Assembly: GCA_003056285.1 (NCBI GenBank)
Contig: NDWU01000001.1
Location: 101,236-161,417 of the forward strand
Direction: 5' to 3'
Origin: Candidatus Terraquivivens tikiterensis
Lineage (GTDB): Archaea; Thermoproteota; Nitrososphaeria_A; Caldarchaeales; Wolframiiraptoraceae
DNA: 60,182 nt
Part shown: positions 1 to 9,125 of the stretch, piece after piece
Numbering within the stretch: position 1 is the first letter of the stretch
How the letters are laid out: each line of letters opens with the position of its first letter
The notes under the pieces: generated by a model
The model's input: the letters and a program-made list of their open reading frames with translations, nothing else
Told to the model about the DNA's origin: nothing
Database searches by the model: none
Translations under genes and position numbers: made by a program

Positions 1-18
1 TTGTTGCTTAAAAACACA

Positions 19-1212
19 TTAGCCCGTGCTATCCCTCCTCTCGACCCCTGATGCAAAAGCCATGACAGCCATCGCGGAGGCCATGACAGCTTGGAGTATG
101 AAGCTTTCCCGTAGGCCTACCGCCTCGGATACGTATCCAGCCAGCAACGGGCCGAAGGCAAAGCCGAGGCCGAAGATACCCTCGTATACCCCGACGACAA
201 ACCCATACTTCTCAACGGGCGCACTATGGGTTATCGCGTTGAAGAGCATCGACGTGAAGTAGCTAAGCGTCGCAGCGTACGTCGCAACGGCGACGTAGAA
301 TACTTCCAATGAAGGAAGGAAAGCTATAAGGAGCATGGGTATGGCGAAAAGGACGGAAGCTAGCGTGAAGGCGAACCTTGGCTGCGACCTGAGCACCTTT
401 CCTATCGCTAAAAACGAAAGCAGCCTGGCGAGGCTGAAGACTGTGAATATCGTGCCGATGTAAAACTCGCTTATCCCCAGCCTCCAAGCATAGTTTGGGA
501 ATATTACCAGGAGCGTTGCGTATACCATCGACTGTATGGCGAGCATGCTGTAGAATGGTGCCAGTCTAAGCGCGGAGAAGTCCACGCCTCCTTTCTTTTC
601 ATCCGAGACCTTCTTTTCCAAGACAGCCGGCTCTCTCAGCAGGAGGACCATCGGTATAGCGGCAGCCGATATGGCAGAGGATAGCCAGAATGCCGCATGT
701 ATTCCAAATTTCTCGGCAACGTAACCCCCTATGCTCGGTCCAAGGAGAAAGCCAGCATTCCAGGAAACGCTGTAGAGCGCAAAAGCCCTGACCCTGTTCC
801 GGGGAGTTGAGCTAGAGGCAACCATGGTCTCCCCCACCGGCCAGTAGAAGACGAAGGCCAACCCCATCAAGAGCTGGGCTAGGATTATCTCTGGTACCCC
901 CTTAATCAGCGAGAGGAGCGCGTAAAAAATCGTGGCGATCGTAGGGCTAATCAAGTACAGCCTAGCGTTGTTGACACCGACCAAAAAGTACCCTATGAGG
1001 GCAGGGAGGAAAGCATACGGCAAGGCCCTCATGAAGCCGAGCATCCCTATCTCCAAGTAAGACGCTCCGAGGATCTCAGCCCATATCGGGATGAAGTATA
1101 GACCGGAGGATATGCCGAGGCCTATGACGAATGTGGAAACGCTGAGCAAACGCAAGAATGCTTCAGGCCCCTTTGACGTAAGCTTGCTCAATTTCGTGCC
1201 GCCCTTGGGCAT
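19..1212 (-). CDS. MFS-family membrane transporter
   Basis: Predicted polytopic permease of the major facilitator superfamily, 397 residues with about twelve hydrophobic segments. Two six-helix halves are separated by a charged cytoplasmic loop near residues 195-212 (EKKVSDEKKGG). It should move a small solute across the cytoplasmic membrane; the substrate cannot be read from the sequence. It is the last gene of a leftward cluster and starts 31 nt after the uracil-DNA glycosylase gene. The start is the ATG at 1212. Family assignment rests on topology and length typical of MFS (about 400 residues). Confidence 0.8.
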   Translation of the reverse strand: MPKGGTKLSKLTSKGPEAFLRLLSVSTFVIGLGISSGLYFIPIWAEILGASYLEIGMLGFMRALPYAFLPALIGYFLVGVNNARLYLISPTIATIFYALLSLIKGVPEIILAQLLMGLAFVFYWPVGETMVASSSTPRNRVRAFALYSVSWNAGFLLGPSIGGYVAEKFGIHAAFWLSSAISAAAIPMVLLLREPAVLEKKVSDEKKGGVDFSALRLAPFYSMLAIQSMVYATLLVIFPNYAWRLGISEFYIGTIFTVFSLARLLSFLAIGKVLRSQPRFAFTLASVLFAIPMLLIAFLPSLEVFYVAVATYAATLSYFTSMLFNAITHSAPVEKYGFVVGVYEGIFGLGFAFGPLLAGYVSEAVGLRESFILQAVMASAMAVMAFASGVERRDSTG

Positions 1213-1243
1213 CTGCCGAAATTAAAAGTTTTCAAATAACGTT

Positions 1244-1954
1244 CTATACGCTCGCCAACCGCCTCGCCCTCTTGAATACTCTGTTCAGCATACCCTGCGT
1301 CAACCTGCCGGTTTGCGTGTTCTGCCTGCTTGGGTGGTAGGACGCTATGAGAACCGGTGCGGCTCTGGAGAACAGCTCCCCCTCTAGCTTGTAAATGGCA
1401 CCGTGCGAAAACTCCGGGAGGGGCCTTGGCATCTTAACGCCTAGCTCCGACAGGTTTTTAATACAAGCCTTGAATGCCACCATGCCGAGCGCAACTATCA
1501 CCCTTACGTTCTTGAGAAGGAAAAGTTCGTTCTTCAAATACGTCGAGCAGTTCTCTATCTCTTCTTTCGAGGGCATGTTCTTGGGTGGAACGCACCTTAC
1601 AACGGCCGTCAGGTAAGCGTCTTCTAGCCTAAGCCCATCGTCCTTATGGATGCTGTAGGGCTGGGACGCGTAGCCTGCAGAGTAAAGCGCCCTCATCAAC
1701 GTCTCGGCGGAGCCGTCTCCCGTGAACATCCTCCCAGTCCTGTTCCCACCGTGGGCGGCCGGTGCGAGGCCGACTACCAGGAGCCTGGCGTTCGGGTCGC
1801 CGAAGCCTGGTATGGGCTTTGCCCAGTACTCCTCCTTCAAAAACCTCCTCGGCCTTTTCTCGGCCACGTACGACCTGTAGTAGACAAGCCTTGGGCATTT
1901 GTTGCACGATACTATCGTGTTTGCTAACTCCTCCAAGCTGCTCAGCATACGCAT
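1244..1954 (-). CDS. Type 5 uracil-DNA glycosylase (UdgB-like), 4Fe-4S
   Basis: DNA repair glycosylase that removes uracil and other deaminated bases. The 236-residue protein has the uracil-DNA glycosylase fold motif GLAPAAHGG near residues 62-70 and a late motif SYHPSRQNTQTGRLT near 205-219 with the conserved His207. Four cysteines, C17 and C20 (CNKC), C121 and C136, match the iron-sulfur cluster ligands of the family 4/5 enzymes. The GLAPAAHGG form, lacking the family 4 Glu, points to family 5. It lies in a leftward cluster, 12 nt after the metallo-hydrolase gene. An internal ATG six nucleotides downstream is an equally good start. Confidence 0.88.
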   Translation of the reverse strand: MRMLSSLEELANTIVSCNKCPRLVYYRSYVAEKRPRRFLKEEYWAKPIPGFGDPNARLLVVGLAPAAHGGNRTGRMFTGDGSAETLMRALYSAGYASQPYSIHKDDGLRLEDAYLTAVVRCVPPKNMPSKEEIENCSTYLKNELFLLKNVRVIVALGMVAFKACIKNLSELGVKMPRPLPEFSHGAIYKLEGELFSRAAPVLIASYHPSRQNTQTGRLTQGMLNRVFKRARRLASV

Positions 1955-1966
1955 GCTCCATGCCGC

Positions 1967-2593
1967 TCAATGCTTGATGAACGGGTTGCTCCTCCTCTCC
2001 ACGCCTATAGTGGTAGGCCTTCCATGCCCGGGATATACCACGTAGTCGTCCGGTAGCGACATCAGCTTTTTGGATACGGACTCGGCCATTTGCATGGCGT
2101 TGCCTCCGGGAAGATCTGTCCTGCCAACTGTGCCCGCGAAGAGCGTGTCGCCCGTGAAAACGAACCCATCGCCCACGATGGATACGCTGCCGGGCGTGTG
2201 CCCTGGGGTGTGCAGAACCTTAACTGAATGCTTGCCGAGCTTTAGCGTGCAGCCATCGTACAGGTAACCGTCCGGATCTGCTATCTCCGGAACGTCGCCC
2301 CCGATGTACTTCCTCGCGCTCTCAGCGGCCAGCTCCAGCAACCAGGCATCGTCCTTATGTATTAAAAACTCACAGCCGAGAGCATCCCTAACCTGCTTAG
2401 CTGCCAGGACGTGGTCAAAGTGCGCATGCGTTCCGATCAGGTAGCCAATCCTAACGTCCAACCCCTTCACCAACGCTACTATCTTATCGCCGTCGCCGCC
2501 AGCATCGATTACGATACCCACGCCCTCATCGGAATCGTACAGGATGTATGCGTTGCACGATAGCGGTCCGACAACGACTCTCTCGACGCGCAT
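1967..2593 (-). CDS. Metallo-beta-lactamase fold hydrolase (glyoxalase II-like)
   Basis: Predicted cytosolic metal-dependent hydrolase of about 208 residues. The HxHxDH motif (THAHFDH, near residues 56-62), a histidine in TPGHTPGS, an aspartate in FTGDTLF and a final histidine in YPGHG supply the metal site of the metallo-beta-lactamase fold. The arrangement is that of glyoxalase II-like thioester hydrolases, but the true substrate is unknown. I chose the ATG at 2593, directly after the stop codon of the upstream R15P isomerase-like gene and preceded in frame by a TTG. The two genes are almost certainly cotranscribed. Confidence 0.85.
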   Translation of the reverse strand: MRVERVVVGPLSCNAYILYDSDEGVGIVIDAGGDGDKIVALVKGLDVRIGYLIGTHAHFDHVLAAKQVRDALGCEFLIHKDDAWLLELAAESARKYIGGDVPEIADPDGYLYDGCTLKLGKHSVKVLHTPGHTPGSVSIVGDGFVFTGDTLFAGTVGRTDLPGGNAMQMAESVSKKLMSLPDDYVVYPGHGRPTTIGVERRSNPFIKH

Positions 2594-2596
2594 CAA

Positions 2597-3565
2597 CTAA
2601 TCGGCACGCTCCAAGCCCCGCCCACAAACAGCCTCCTCGACCTCTTTATACCTTCTGAACCTAGACCCTATGAGCTCTGCCATCTGGCTGGGCGTCAGCG
2701 TGCCCTCCTCCGTTATGTAAGCCGTCACGAGCTCCGCGGGCACCACCTCGAAGTAAGGGTTCCTAACGTCTACATTTTTTGTAGAAAGCAAGCTATGCTC
2801 GTTGGCCGGCGATAGGACCTCCTCGGCCTCGTGAGCCTCCTCCGGGTATTCCAGCGTAGGAAGGGCCTTCCACGTGGTAGAGACTACGTAGAACGGCTTT
2901 CCCAAGAACTTAGACGTGCACGCTAGCTGGAGCGTACCGACCTTGTTAGCGAACGAGCCGTCGGAAAGTATCGCGTCGGCTCCGACGAGCGCCGCGTCAG
3001 CCTCTTTTAGCATGCAACCGATTGCAGCGTCTGTCGTGAGAACGACGTCGATTCCAGCCTCTGCCAGAGCCGCTGCAGTCTTCCTACCCTCGAAGAGGGG
3101 CCTGGACTCGGCCACGTAAACCTTGACCTTCTTACCGACCTCCTTAAGGACCGCCAGAACGGACGAGCTGTAGCTTATCGTTACGACGCCCTTGAGCTTG
3201 GAGAGGACCTCGCGCCCAAACCTCCTGAGCCTCTCGGACGCAACCCTTTGCTCCTCAAGCACAGATGCCGCTATCTGCTTAAGGAGTTCCCTGAGGACGC
3301 CGGGGTTGTCCGTATACCGCGAGGCCTCGGCAAACTTGGCAGCTACCTCGAACGATACGTTTCTCAAGGAGAACATAGAAGGCCTTGAGCTCGCTATCTG
3401 CCTTGCAAGCTCTACGACAGAGCTCCTGAGCTCCTCGGCAGATTTTGCTTCCGTCGAATCTGCCAAGAGGATGAAGGCATCTAATGCCCTTGCCGTAAGC
3501 TCTGCCGATCCCCTTTCCACATCGTTCCTTATCTCCTCAACTATCCCCTCGGGCCCTCGCCCCAA
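2597..3565 (-). CDS. Ribose-1,5-bisphosphate isomerase / eIF2B-like protein
   Basis: Member of the eIF2B alpha/beta/delta family, 322 residues. In archaea these proteins are mostly sugar-phosphate isomerases (ribose 1,5-bisphosphate isomerase of the AMP degradation pathway, or methylthioribose-1-phosphate isomerase relatives). Seen here: a helical N-terminal half, then the Rossmann-like C-terminal half with VAESRPLFEGR (about 150-160), DAAIGCML and the GADAILSDGSFANKVGT stretch typical of the active-site loop. No RuBisCO or AMP phosphorylase is in the window, so the pathway role is inferred. First gene of the leftward cluster with the MBL hydrolase, UDG and MFS genes. A translation-regulatory role is the alternative. 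Confidence 0.8.
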   Translation of the reverse strand: MGRGPEGIVEEIRNDVERGSAELTARALDAFILLADSTEAKSAEELRSSVVELARQIASSRPSMFSLRNVSFEVAAKFAEASRYTDNPGVLRELLKQIAASVLEEQRVASERLRRFGREVLSKLKGVVTISYSSSVLAVLKEVGKKVKVYVAESRPLFEGRKTAAALAEAGIDVVLTTDAAIGCMLKEADAALVGADAILSDGSFANKVGTLQLACTSKFLGKPFYVVSTTWKALPTLEYPEEAHEAEEVLSPANEHSLLSTKNVDVRNPYFEVVPAELVTAYITEEGTLTPSQMAELIGSRFRRYKEVEEAVCGRGLERAD

Positions 3566-3648
3566 ATGCCGCCTACCCCGTCCCCGTTGGTAGTTGCGAC
3601 GTTGGATTAAAAGCTAGCGTCCCGAGCCCGAGGCCATGCCGTACCGTG

Positions 3649-6186
3649 CTACATGAAGCTCTCCAAGCTACTGACGCCAACCATCTTGTCGAAGTCTATG
3701 CCAAGCGCATCCAAGACCTGCTCGAACGTGGACCTCATGTAGTCTATGTACTTGTCCACATCAACCTGCTCCGGTCTTGCCAGCTGAAGCGGCCTGACGC
3801 CGTCTTTATCCTTTGTCTTGACGAAGCTTATTATGTCCCCGGCCGACAGCTGTACGCCAACTGCCTCCAGCTTCCTCGCAGCCTTGACGTGCTGCGGTGT
3901 CGTTTTCGTGTACTTCTCGGGCATCTTGGAAAGCATGACCTTGAAGGCCAAGTCCTTCAGCTCGAACTGCCCGTTCTTCAGCCTATAGTACCAAGTCCTC
4001 AAGAGGTTCTGTAGGTTCTGCCTCGCCTGCTCGAAGTCCTCCTCGCTCTGTACCTTCTTGAACTCCTCCAGCATCTTGTCGAACGCCTCCTTTATGAACA
4101 TCGGTATGTGCCTCTTCTTTCCGGTCAGGCCCTTGACGTCCACGACGTCCTTCGTCGTAACGCCTAGATAGTTCTTCTTCCTCGTCGAGAACACAACGTA
4201 CCTGTAAACCTTGTCAACCTCTAGGTCCAGCCTTAGCGTGCCCTTTGCCCAAGAGATTAGCTCCTCTATGAGCTTTGGGTTGTCGGTCTTCAAGAACAGG
4301 GAGTCCGTGTCGCCGTAGACGACGTGTATGCCAAGCTCCTTGGCCTTCCTCAGGGTCCTCGTGAAGGCATACCTTCCTATCGCCGCCGTGCTCTCGGCAA
4401 CCGGAGGGCAGTAGAGCTGGAAGTTGGAGAAGCCGAATACGCCGTAGCTGGCGTTAAGCAAAACTTTAAGCGCACGCTGGACGACCTCGTACCAGCTCCT
4501 TACCTCCGGCTGGAGCGTCTTGTCGCCGCTCTTAGGCTTGTACCAGTTAATCCTTATGTCCCTAAGAGCGCCTATCAGGAGGCTCTGGAGCCCCCGCCTC
4601 TTCTTGCAAACCCAGTGGCCCGTTTCTGGGACGAGGTTGTCCCTGCACTCCTCGTGGGGGCACCTAACCGTCTCGTAGCTCAGGTTCCACTCTTTGAGGG
4701 CCGAGGGGTATAGGCTGGCGAAGTCCAGCACCGTGACGCCGAAGTGCACGCCAGCCATCGGCTCGGCGACCAACGCTCCCCTGTACTTCTTCCCCTCGAT
4801 GACCGCCTTCGTCGTCGTCGCTCCCTTTTCTTGGAGCAGCTCATCCTGCCTTGGTATCAGGTAGCCCCTCCTCCTATGCTCGAAGTAGAGCAGGCTCTTT
4901 ATCCAGCCAGAGACGCCATGCCTACAGACGTCCTCTACCGTCATCCTGCTTATCCTGGCCAAGATTATGAGCAGCTTAATCAGCAGCGAGTCGTTGAAGG
5001 TTAGCAGCTCGTGAACAAGCGCCGCATCCCAGAAGCTGTACCTGGCCAGTTCCTCCAAGCTCAGCTCGCTTATCGGCTTCTCTATCTCCACCTTGCCCTT
5101 TCCCACGAGGGCCCTCGATATCGCCTCCAGCGTGTTCTCCCTGTACTTGTTATCAAAGGCATAGACCTGTATTGACTTGTTCAGGAAAAGCCTGTATAGG
5201 TCTACGTGTATCCCTCTGCGTAGCGTCGCACCTTCCCTGCTGAGGACTATCGGGTTCTTCTCCTTCGGTATGCCTAACCTATCGCCCCTGTTCTTAAGGT
5301 AAGGTAGGTCGAAGTCGTCGCCGTTGAACGTGGCAACGAGCGGGTAGGAGCCCATTATGCTGAATGCCTCCTCGAGCATCGTCCTTTCGTCCTCGAAGAG
5401 CCTTACCTCGAACCCCTCCTGCCTTAGATCCCCGGCGGCCCCCTCCTTCTTTAGGAGGAAGACTGCCCTGAAGCCGTCCGAGCCGACGAACGAGATCGCA
5501 ACGACAGGGTCTTCGGCCTTACTCGGCGATGGGACCCTCGTGGTCACGGGCGCTAAGACTTCTATGTCAATGGAGACGTGCTTTATCCTCGGGTATTGTG
5601 CCTCCAGGATCGAGAGCCACCTGCGGACCTCCTCAGCATCCTCGCCCCTTATGTCGGCAAGCTGCTTGGCCATGGCCATTATCTGGTTAACGGTTTCCTC
5701 GCTGGCCGTAACCATGGTGAACTTTCCGTCAGCAACGATGTAGGGCATTCCCGGTATCAGGCCTTTGTCGTAGAGATAGCAGAGGTGGTAGGGTATGTCC
5801 GCCTCCCATGCCGTGATGAGCTCCCTGATCGAGTTGGACCTTCCACCGATCGCCAGAGGGTCGTTGGCGATTATCTTCACAAGCGTTACCTCTTGGTCAT
5901 GCAAAAGGTCGTACTTCTTTTCGCTCACAAAACCTACGGCTCCCCTTGCCCTCAGCTCCTGGTTGTTCGAGAGCTCGTCGATGCTCAGCTTCGAGTAGCA
6001 GTACGGCTTGTGGCCGCTCTCGTCGTAGAGTATGATCACCTCTTCCCTTTCTGGGTCGAGCATCTTTAGGTAGGCTTTGCCCGCTTGGCCGTCGTAGGCA
6101 GAAGATAGCAGGTATAGAACCTTCCCTGCAGCCTTCGCCCAGTCTTCTAGGGACGTCTGGTGCGTTCCATAAAATCCTTGGGCCAC
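3649..6186 (-). CDS. polB: DNA polymerase family B
   Basis: Replicative-type archaeal DNA polymerase with 3'-5' proofreading, 845 residues. Exonuclease motifs: DIE at 207-209, NGDDFD near 288-293 and YSFWD at 383-387. Polymerase motifs: A, DFASLYPS (488-495); B, KVLLNASYG (574-582); C, YGDTDS (624-629). All catalytic aspartates are intact. A Cys-rich insert between motifs A and B (two cysteine/histidine pairs, about 509-527) looks like a small zinc element. Length is normal for the family and there is no intein, although motifs A and C are common intein sites. Start ATG at 6186, with a TATA-like TTTAAAAG about 10-20 nt upstream, so the transcript may have a very short leader. Confidence 0.96.
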   Translation of the reverse strand: MAQGFYGTHQTSLEDWAKAAGKVLYLLSSAYDGQAGKAYLKMLDPEREEVIILYDESGHKPYCYSKLSIDELSNNQELRARGAVGFVSEKKYDLLHDQEVTLVKIIANDPLAIGGRSNSIRELITAWEADIPYHLCYLYDKGLIPGMPYIVADGKFTMVTASEETVNQIMAMAKQLADIRGEDAEEVRRWLSILEAQYPRIKHVSIDIEVLAPVTTRVPSPSKAEDPVVAISFVGSDGFRAVFLLKKEGAAGDLRQEGFEVRLFEDERTMLEEAFSIMGSYPLVATFNGDDFDLPYLKNRGDRLGIPKEKNPIVLSREGATLRRGIHVDLYRLFLNKSIQVYAFDNKYRENTLEAISRALVGKGKVEIEKPISELSLEELARYSFWDAALVHELLTFNDSLLIKLLIILARISRMTVEDVCRHGVSGWIKSLLYFEHRRRGYLIPRQDELLQEKGATTTKAVIEGKKYRGALVAEPMAGVHFGVTVLDFASLYPSALKEWNLSYETVRCPHEECRDNLVPETGHWVCKKRRGLQSLLIGALRDIRINWYKPKSGDKTLQPEVRSWYEVVQRALKVLLNASYGVFGFSNFQLYCPPVAESTAAIGRYAFTRTLRKAKELGIHVVYGDTDSLFLKTDNPKLIEELISWAKGTLRLDLEVDKVYRYVVFSTRKKNYLGVTTKDVVDVKGLTGKKRHIPMFIKEAFDKMLEEFKKVQSEEDFEQARQNLQNLLRTWYYRLKNGQFELKDLAFKVMLSKMPEKYTKTTPQHVKAARKLEAVGVQLSAGDIISFVKTKDKDGVRPLQLARPEQVDVDKYIDYMRSTFEQVLDALGIDFDKMVGVSSLESFM

Positions 6187-6255
6187 GGTAGAAATCTTTT
6201 AAAGCACGGGCTTAATAACGTTTGTCCAAGCAGCCTCCGGCATATTCCCGGAGAA

Positions 6256-7974
6256 CTAAGCCCCTTTCCGAGCCCCCCTACGCCAGCCAAAAAGCACGTA
6301 GGAAAGGCCCAGCAAAGATGCGACGAAGGCTACGATCGTTAAGGCTTGAGCTATCGACGCGGCATCTACCAGCACACCGCCCACGTTGATCTTGTCGCTT
6401 ATCCTTATCCTGAGCTCCTCGGGGCCTGACAACGAGAAAATGCGTTTTTGTAGCAGGCTCCCGTCCATGGATACAGAGACTGCAAGCTCGCCCGGATAGG
6501 GCAAGGTAAGCCTAATGCCTTCCTTCTCAACGACGCCGTCGAACACGCTTTTACCCTCGAAGCTTGCCTGGAGCCTCAGGCCCGCTATCGGAGCGCCGAG
6601 CGAGTCCACCACGGAAACCGTTACGGGATAGTTGACGGAGCTAAGCCTCATCTCGATGGCGCCCTCTCCTAGGTTAATGAGGCTAGACCGTACCGTCCTT
6701 CCCATGTAGTTGAAGGTAACCTCGTATGGACCGGGCAAAACCCTCAACTCCGCGCTGCCATCGCTTTTCGTTATCCCCTCGTACTCAGCTCCAGAGACAG
6801 CGTCCTTGGCCTTAAGCGTCACGCCAGCAAGAGGCCTGCCCCCATAATCCATTACCGTGAACAAAGCCCTAGAAAGCTTCATGGTGAACGTTTCCTCGAC
6901 GAACGCTGAGGTAACCTTCGTAACGAGCCTTCCTATGTACGACCTACCCCTGAACAGCATCAGGGTATAGTCGCCAACGCTGCTAGGAGGCGTCGAGAAG
7001 GGAGCGTTGGAGAGCGTGATGGAACCGTCCTCTCCAGTTTCTAAAACCGTAAAGTTGGCTATCAGCCCGTGGCTTATCATCACGCTTATGCCCTGGACCG
7101 GCTTCCCATCCTCGTCCAAGACCCTGAGCTTCAGCGTACCCAAGCTCGCCACCAAGTCAAGCGCCATATCGTGCGGAACGCTCCTGTTCTCTTTGTAGAC
7201 GGTAATCGGGGTCGTGAGTACCTTCCTCGTAACCTCTACAGTGTAGGAACGCGTCGGCAACAACTCCGAGGATGGAATGTTCTGGAATGAGACGGAGCCT
7301 CCCTCCCCAGCGAGGCTCCTGCTGAAGTTCCCAGACCTTATCGTTACGTCCACCTGCGGGACCTTTTTGCCCTCCATGTTCGTCACGGTGATGTTAAGGT
7401 TCACGAGCTTCGCCGACAGGTTGACCGGCGCTTGCGTGGGTACGGAGAACTGCGACTTTGCAACGGATACGCTATCCACGAAGGCCTCCGCAGTGTAGTT
7501 TCCTATACCTTCGAGCGAAGAGTACGGAACGTCGGCGAAAGATACGCTGCCCAAATCGTCGGTGGTTCCGCTTAGGTTAATGCGACCGCCAGAATCCTTT
7601 AGCCTTACCGTTATGCCCTGCACGGCTTTTCCTTTCGTATCCAGGACGGCTACTCTGACGGGGGATACCGCGAGGACGAGCTCTGCTGTCGATTCTCTAG
7701 GAAACTCTATGACCTTTCGCGCCACGACGACGTCCCTGACTACTGCCTCGACGGCATACGTGCCGCTTGCTAAGTCCATGAACACGGCATGGCCTGTGCT
7801 GTTCGTAATGAAGATGCGGCTGAACCCCTCTCTGACGACCCTGACCTCGACGTTCCCCCTCGGCCTCCCCTCTGCATCCGTTACGTGGACGTAGAGGTTT
7901 TGCTGGGCATGGATCGTCGGTACAGTTGAGGCGACGAGAAGGAGAAGGAGGACGAGCAAGGCCAACTTTCTCAA
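6256..7974 (-). CDS. Secreted, membrane-anchored protein with repeated carboxypeptidase-regulatory-like beta domains
   Basis: Cell-surface protein of about 572 residues with an N-terminal signal peptide (charged start, then LALLVLLLLLVAST and cleavage near IHAQQ) and a C-terminal transmembrane segment followed by GWRRGARKGA, which anchors it with the body outside. In between are about six repeats of 80-95 residues, each starting with V-D/N-x-G-x-P/V-x-x-x-V (TDAEGRPRGNVEV, LDTKGKAVQGITV, TNMEGKKVPQVDV, LDEDGKPVQGISV and others), the pattern of CarboxypepD_reg/CNA_B-type beta sandwiches. The open frame extends to an ATG at 8040, but the TTG at 7974 has an AGGTGAT ribosome-binding site and begins a proper signal peptide, so I prefer it. 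Function unknown; probably structural or adhesive. Confidence 0.72.
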   Translation of the reverse strand: MRKLALLVLLLLLVASTVPTIHAQQNLYVHVTDAEGRPRGNVEVRVVREGFSRIFITNSTGHAVFMDLASGTYAVEAVVRDVVVARKVIEFPRESTAELVLAVSPVRVAVLDTKGKAVQGITVRLKDSGGRINLSGTTDDLGSVSFADVPYSSLEGIGNYTAEAFVDSVSVAKSQFSVPTQAPVNLSAKLVNLNITVTNMEGKKVPQVDVTIRSGNFSRSLAGEGGSVSFQNIPSSELLPTRSYTVEVTRKVLTTPITVYKENRSVPHDMALDLVASLGTLKLRVLDEDGKPVQGISVMISHGLIANFTVLETGEDGSITLSNAPFSTPPSSVGDYTLMLFRGRSYIGRLVTKVTSAFVEETFTMKLSRALFTVMDYGGRPLAGVTLKAKDAVSGAEYEGITKSDGSAELRVLPGPYEVTFNYMGRTVRSSLINLGEGAIEMRLSSVNYPVTVSVVDSLGAPIAGLRLQASFEGKSVFDGVVEKEGIRLTLPYPGELAVSVSMDGSLLQKRIFSLSGPEELRIRISDKINVGGVLVDAASIAQALTIVAFVASLLGLSYVLFGWRRGARKGA

Positions 7975-8073
7975 ATTTCCATCACCTTGCGGAATCAACC
8001 TTATGCTTTCAAGAATGCAGCGGTTAATAATATTTTGCAAAGACTTAACCCCAGCTAGGCGATGAATGGACGC

Positions 8074-8180
8074 TAAAATTTAAATAGGGTTTTAACGTCG
8101 CAGCGGAAAACAGCATCCTTCGGGCGTTGGATGAGGAGTAGCGAACACTCATCACCCTCTCAACGAGCGTTATAGGTACT
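8074..8180 (+). ncRNA. Candidate hairpin RNA downstream of a TATA box (weak)
   Basis: The 300-base stretch 8041-8343 has no plausible gene. It holds an AT-rich TATA-like element, AAATTTAAATAG, near 8076-8087 that can serve both strands (the minus-strand surface protein lies on the other side). About 20-30 bases downstream on the plus strand is a nested inverted repeat: CGTTG-GATGAG paired with CTCATC and, further out, CAACG, near 8120-8162. A short T run follows near 8175. A small RNA is possible, but the signal could also be 5' leader or decayed DNA. Confidence 0.22.
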
Positions 8181-8343
8181 TTTAAAACGGTCGGGAAGCC
8201 TCTTGGCGTAGAAAAGCTTGTTGGTTAAAGCTTATGCAGGAAAGGCATGGAACGGATTTTTGGAATGCGGGAGAGGAGCAGAGCCGATGAGTCCCAAGGG
8301 CTAAGTGCGGAGCCATACATATCCGATAGCTCAGAGCCCTTGC

Positions 8344-8631
8344 GTGAGCTACCCACAACTAAAAGCCAGCGGGCCTCATGCCTCAAAGATGGAGCTTGCC
8401 GTTATCCCTACCATTAGGGGCTCCACCTAAGCAGGCGGATCAGGGTCAACATCCCCTCACCATCATCATGCACAGCTAAAGGTTTCAAGTAGCCTTTCCT
8501 CATTCTCCAGCTTAGGGTAGAGCTTGTAGGTCAGCTGGAATTTTTGCGCTTCTTGATCAACCTTATAAACTAAACTCTCTTCGCTCCCATCCCGCCACTA
8601 AAGGCGTGGGGTTTCCCGCCCACGATGTTAA
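8344..8631 (-). repeat. Dispersed IS200/IS605-like non-autonomous element, copy A
   Basis: Non-coding element of about 288 bp, one of three full copies in the window (with 37196-37565 and 51215-51565). At its low-coordinate end it has GTGAGCTACCCAC followed by the complement GCGGGC, the kind of end hairpin seen at the right end of IS200/IS605 elements. At its high-coordinate end it has CCCGCCACTAAAGGCGTGGG, a second hairpin. A core of about 100 bases (around 8427-8490, including AAGCAGGCGGATCAGG and CATGCACAGCTAAAGGTTT) is strongly conserved in all copies. No transposase or TnpB frame is present. Compared with copies B and C it lacks roughly 65 bases before the terminal hairpin. The end structure suggests the element reads on the minus strand. 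Confidence 0.7.
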
Positions 8632-8696
8632 ACTTATATGGATTTGTAGATTATTTTTAGCTAGGCCGCTGGAAGTGCCGTTGGGGGCACGCGCTC

Positions 8697-9125
8697 ATGC
8701 TTTACGAGAGGTCTGCTGGAGCCGTAATGTTTTACTATGATGGAAAGCGCACCGAATATCTGCTCCTGCTTTATGGTGCCGGGCACTGGGATTTTCCGAA
8801 GGGAAACATAGAGGAAAACGAGGAGGAGCTAGAGACTGTTAGGAGGGAAATTTTTGAGGAAACCGGTATAAAAAACCTTGTCTTCATACCCAACTTTAGG
8901 CACGAGATAAGGTACTTCTACAGGAAAAAGGGCGAGCTCGTTAACAAAGAGGTCGTATTCTACTTGGTCAGGTCTTACGAGAAAGAGGTCAGATTGTCCA
9001 GCGAGCATAAGGACTATGCATGGTTAGACTACGAGAATGCCCTTAGAAGGCTCACGTACAAGACCGCGAAGGAGACGTTGGTTAGGGCCCACGACTTCCT
9101 CGCGTCCATAGGCGGGCGGCTCTGA
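8697..9125 (+). CDS. Nudix hydrolase (Ap4A hydrolase-like)
   Basis: Small cytosolic pyrophosphohydrolase of 142 residues. The Nudix box is complete: starting at GNIEENE (about residue 41) and ending in REIFEETGI it matches G-x5-E-x7-R-E-U-x-E-E-x-G-U. The KGN before the box, the short length and the following FRHEIRYFYR segment resemble bis(5'-nucleosyl)-tetraphosphatases, but substrate specificity cannot be fixed. It stands alone between two gene-free stretches. A TATA-like CTTATATGG at 8632-8640 lies about 60 nt upstream of the ATG. Confidence 0.88.
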   Translation: MLYERSAGAVMFYYDGKRTEYLLLLYGAGHWDFPKGNIEENEEELETVRREIFEETGIKNLVFIPNFRHEIRYFYRKKGELVNKEVVFYLVRSYEKEVRLSSEHKDYAWLDYENALRRLTYKTAKETLVRAHDFLASIGGRL

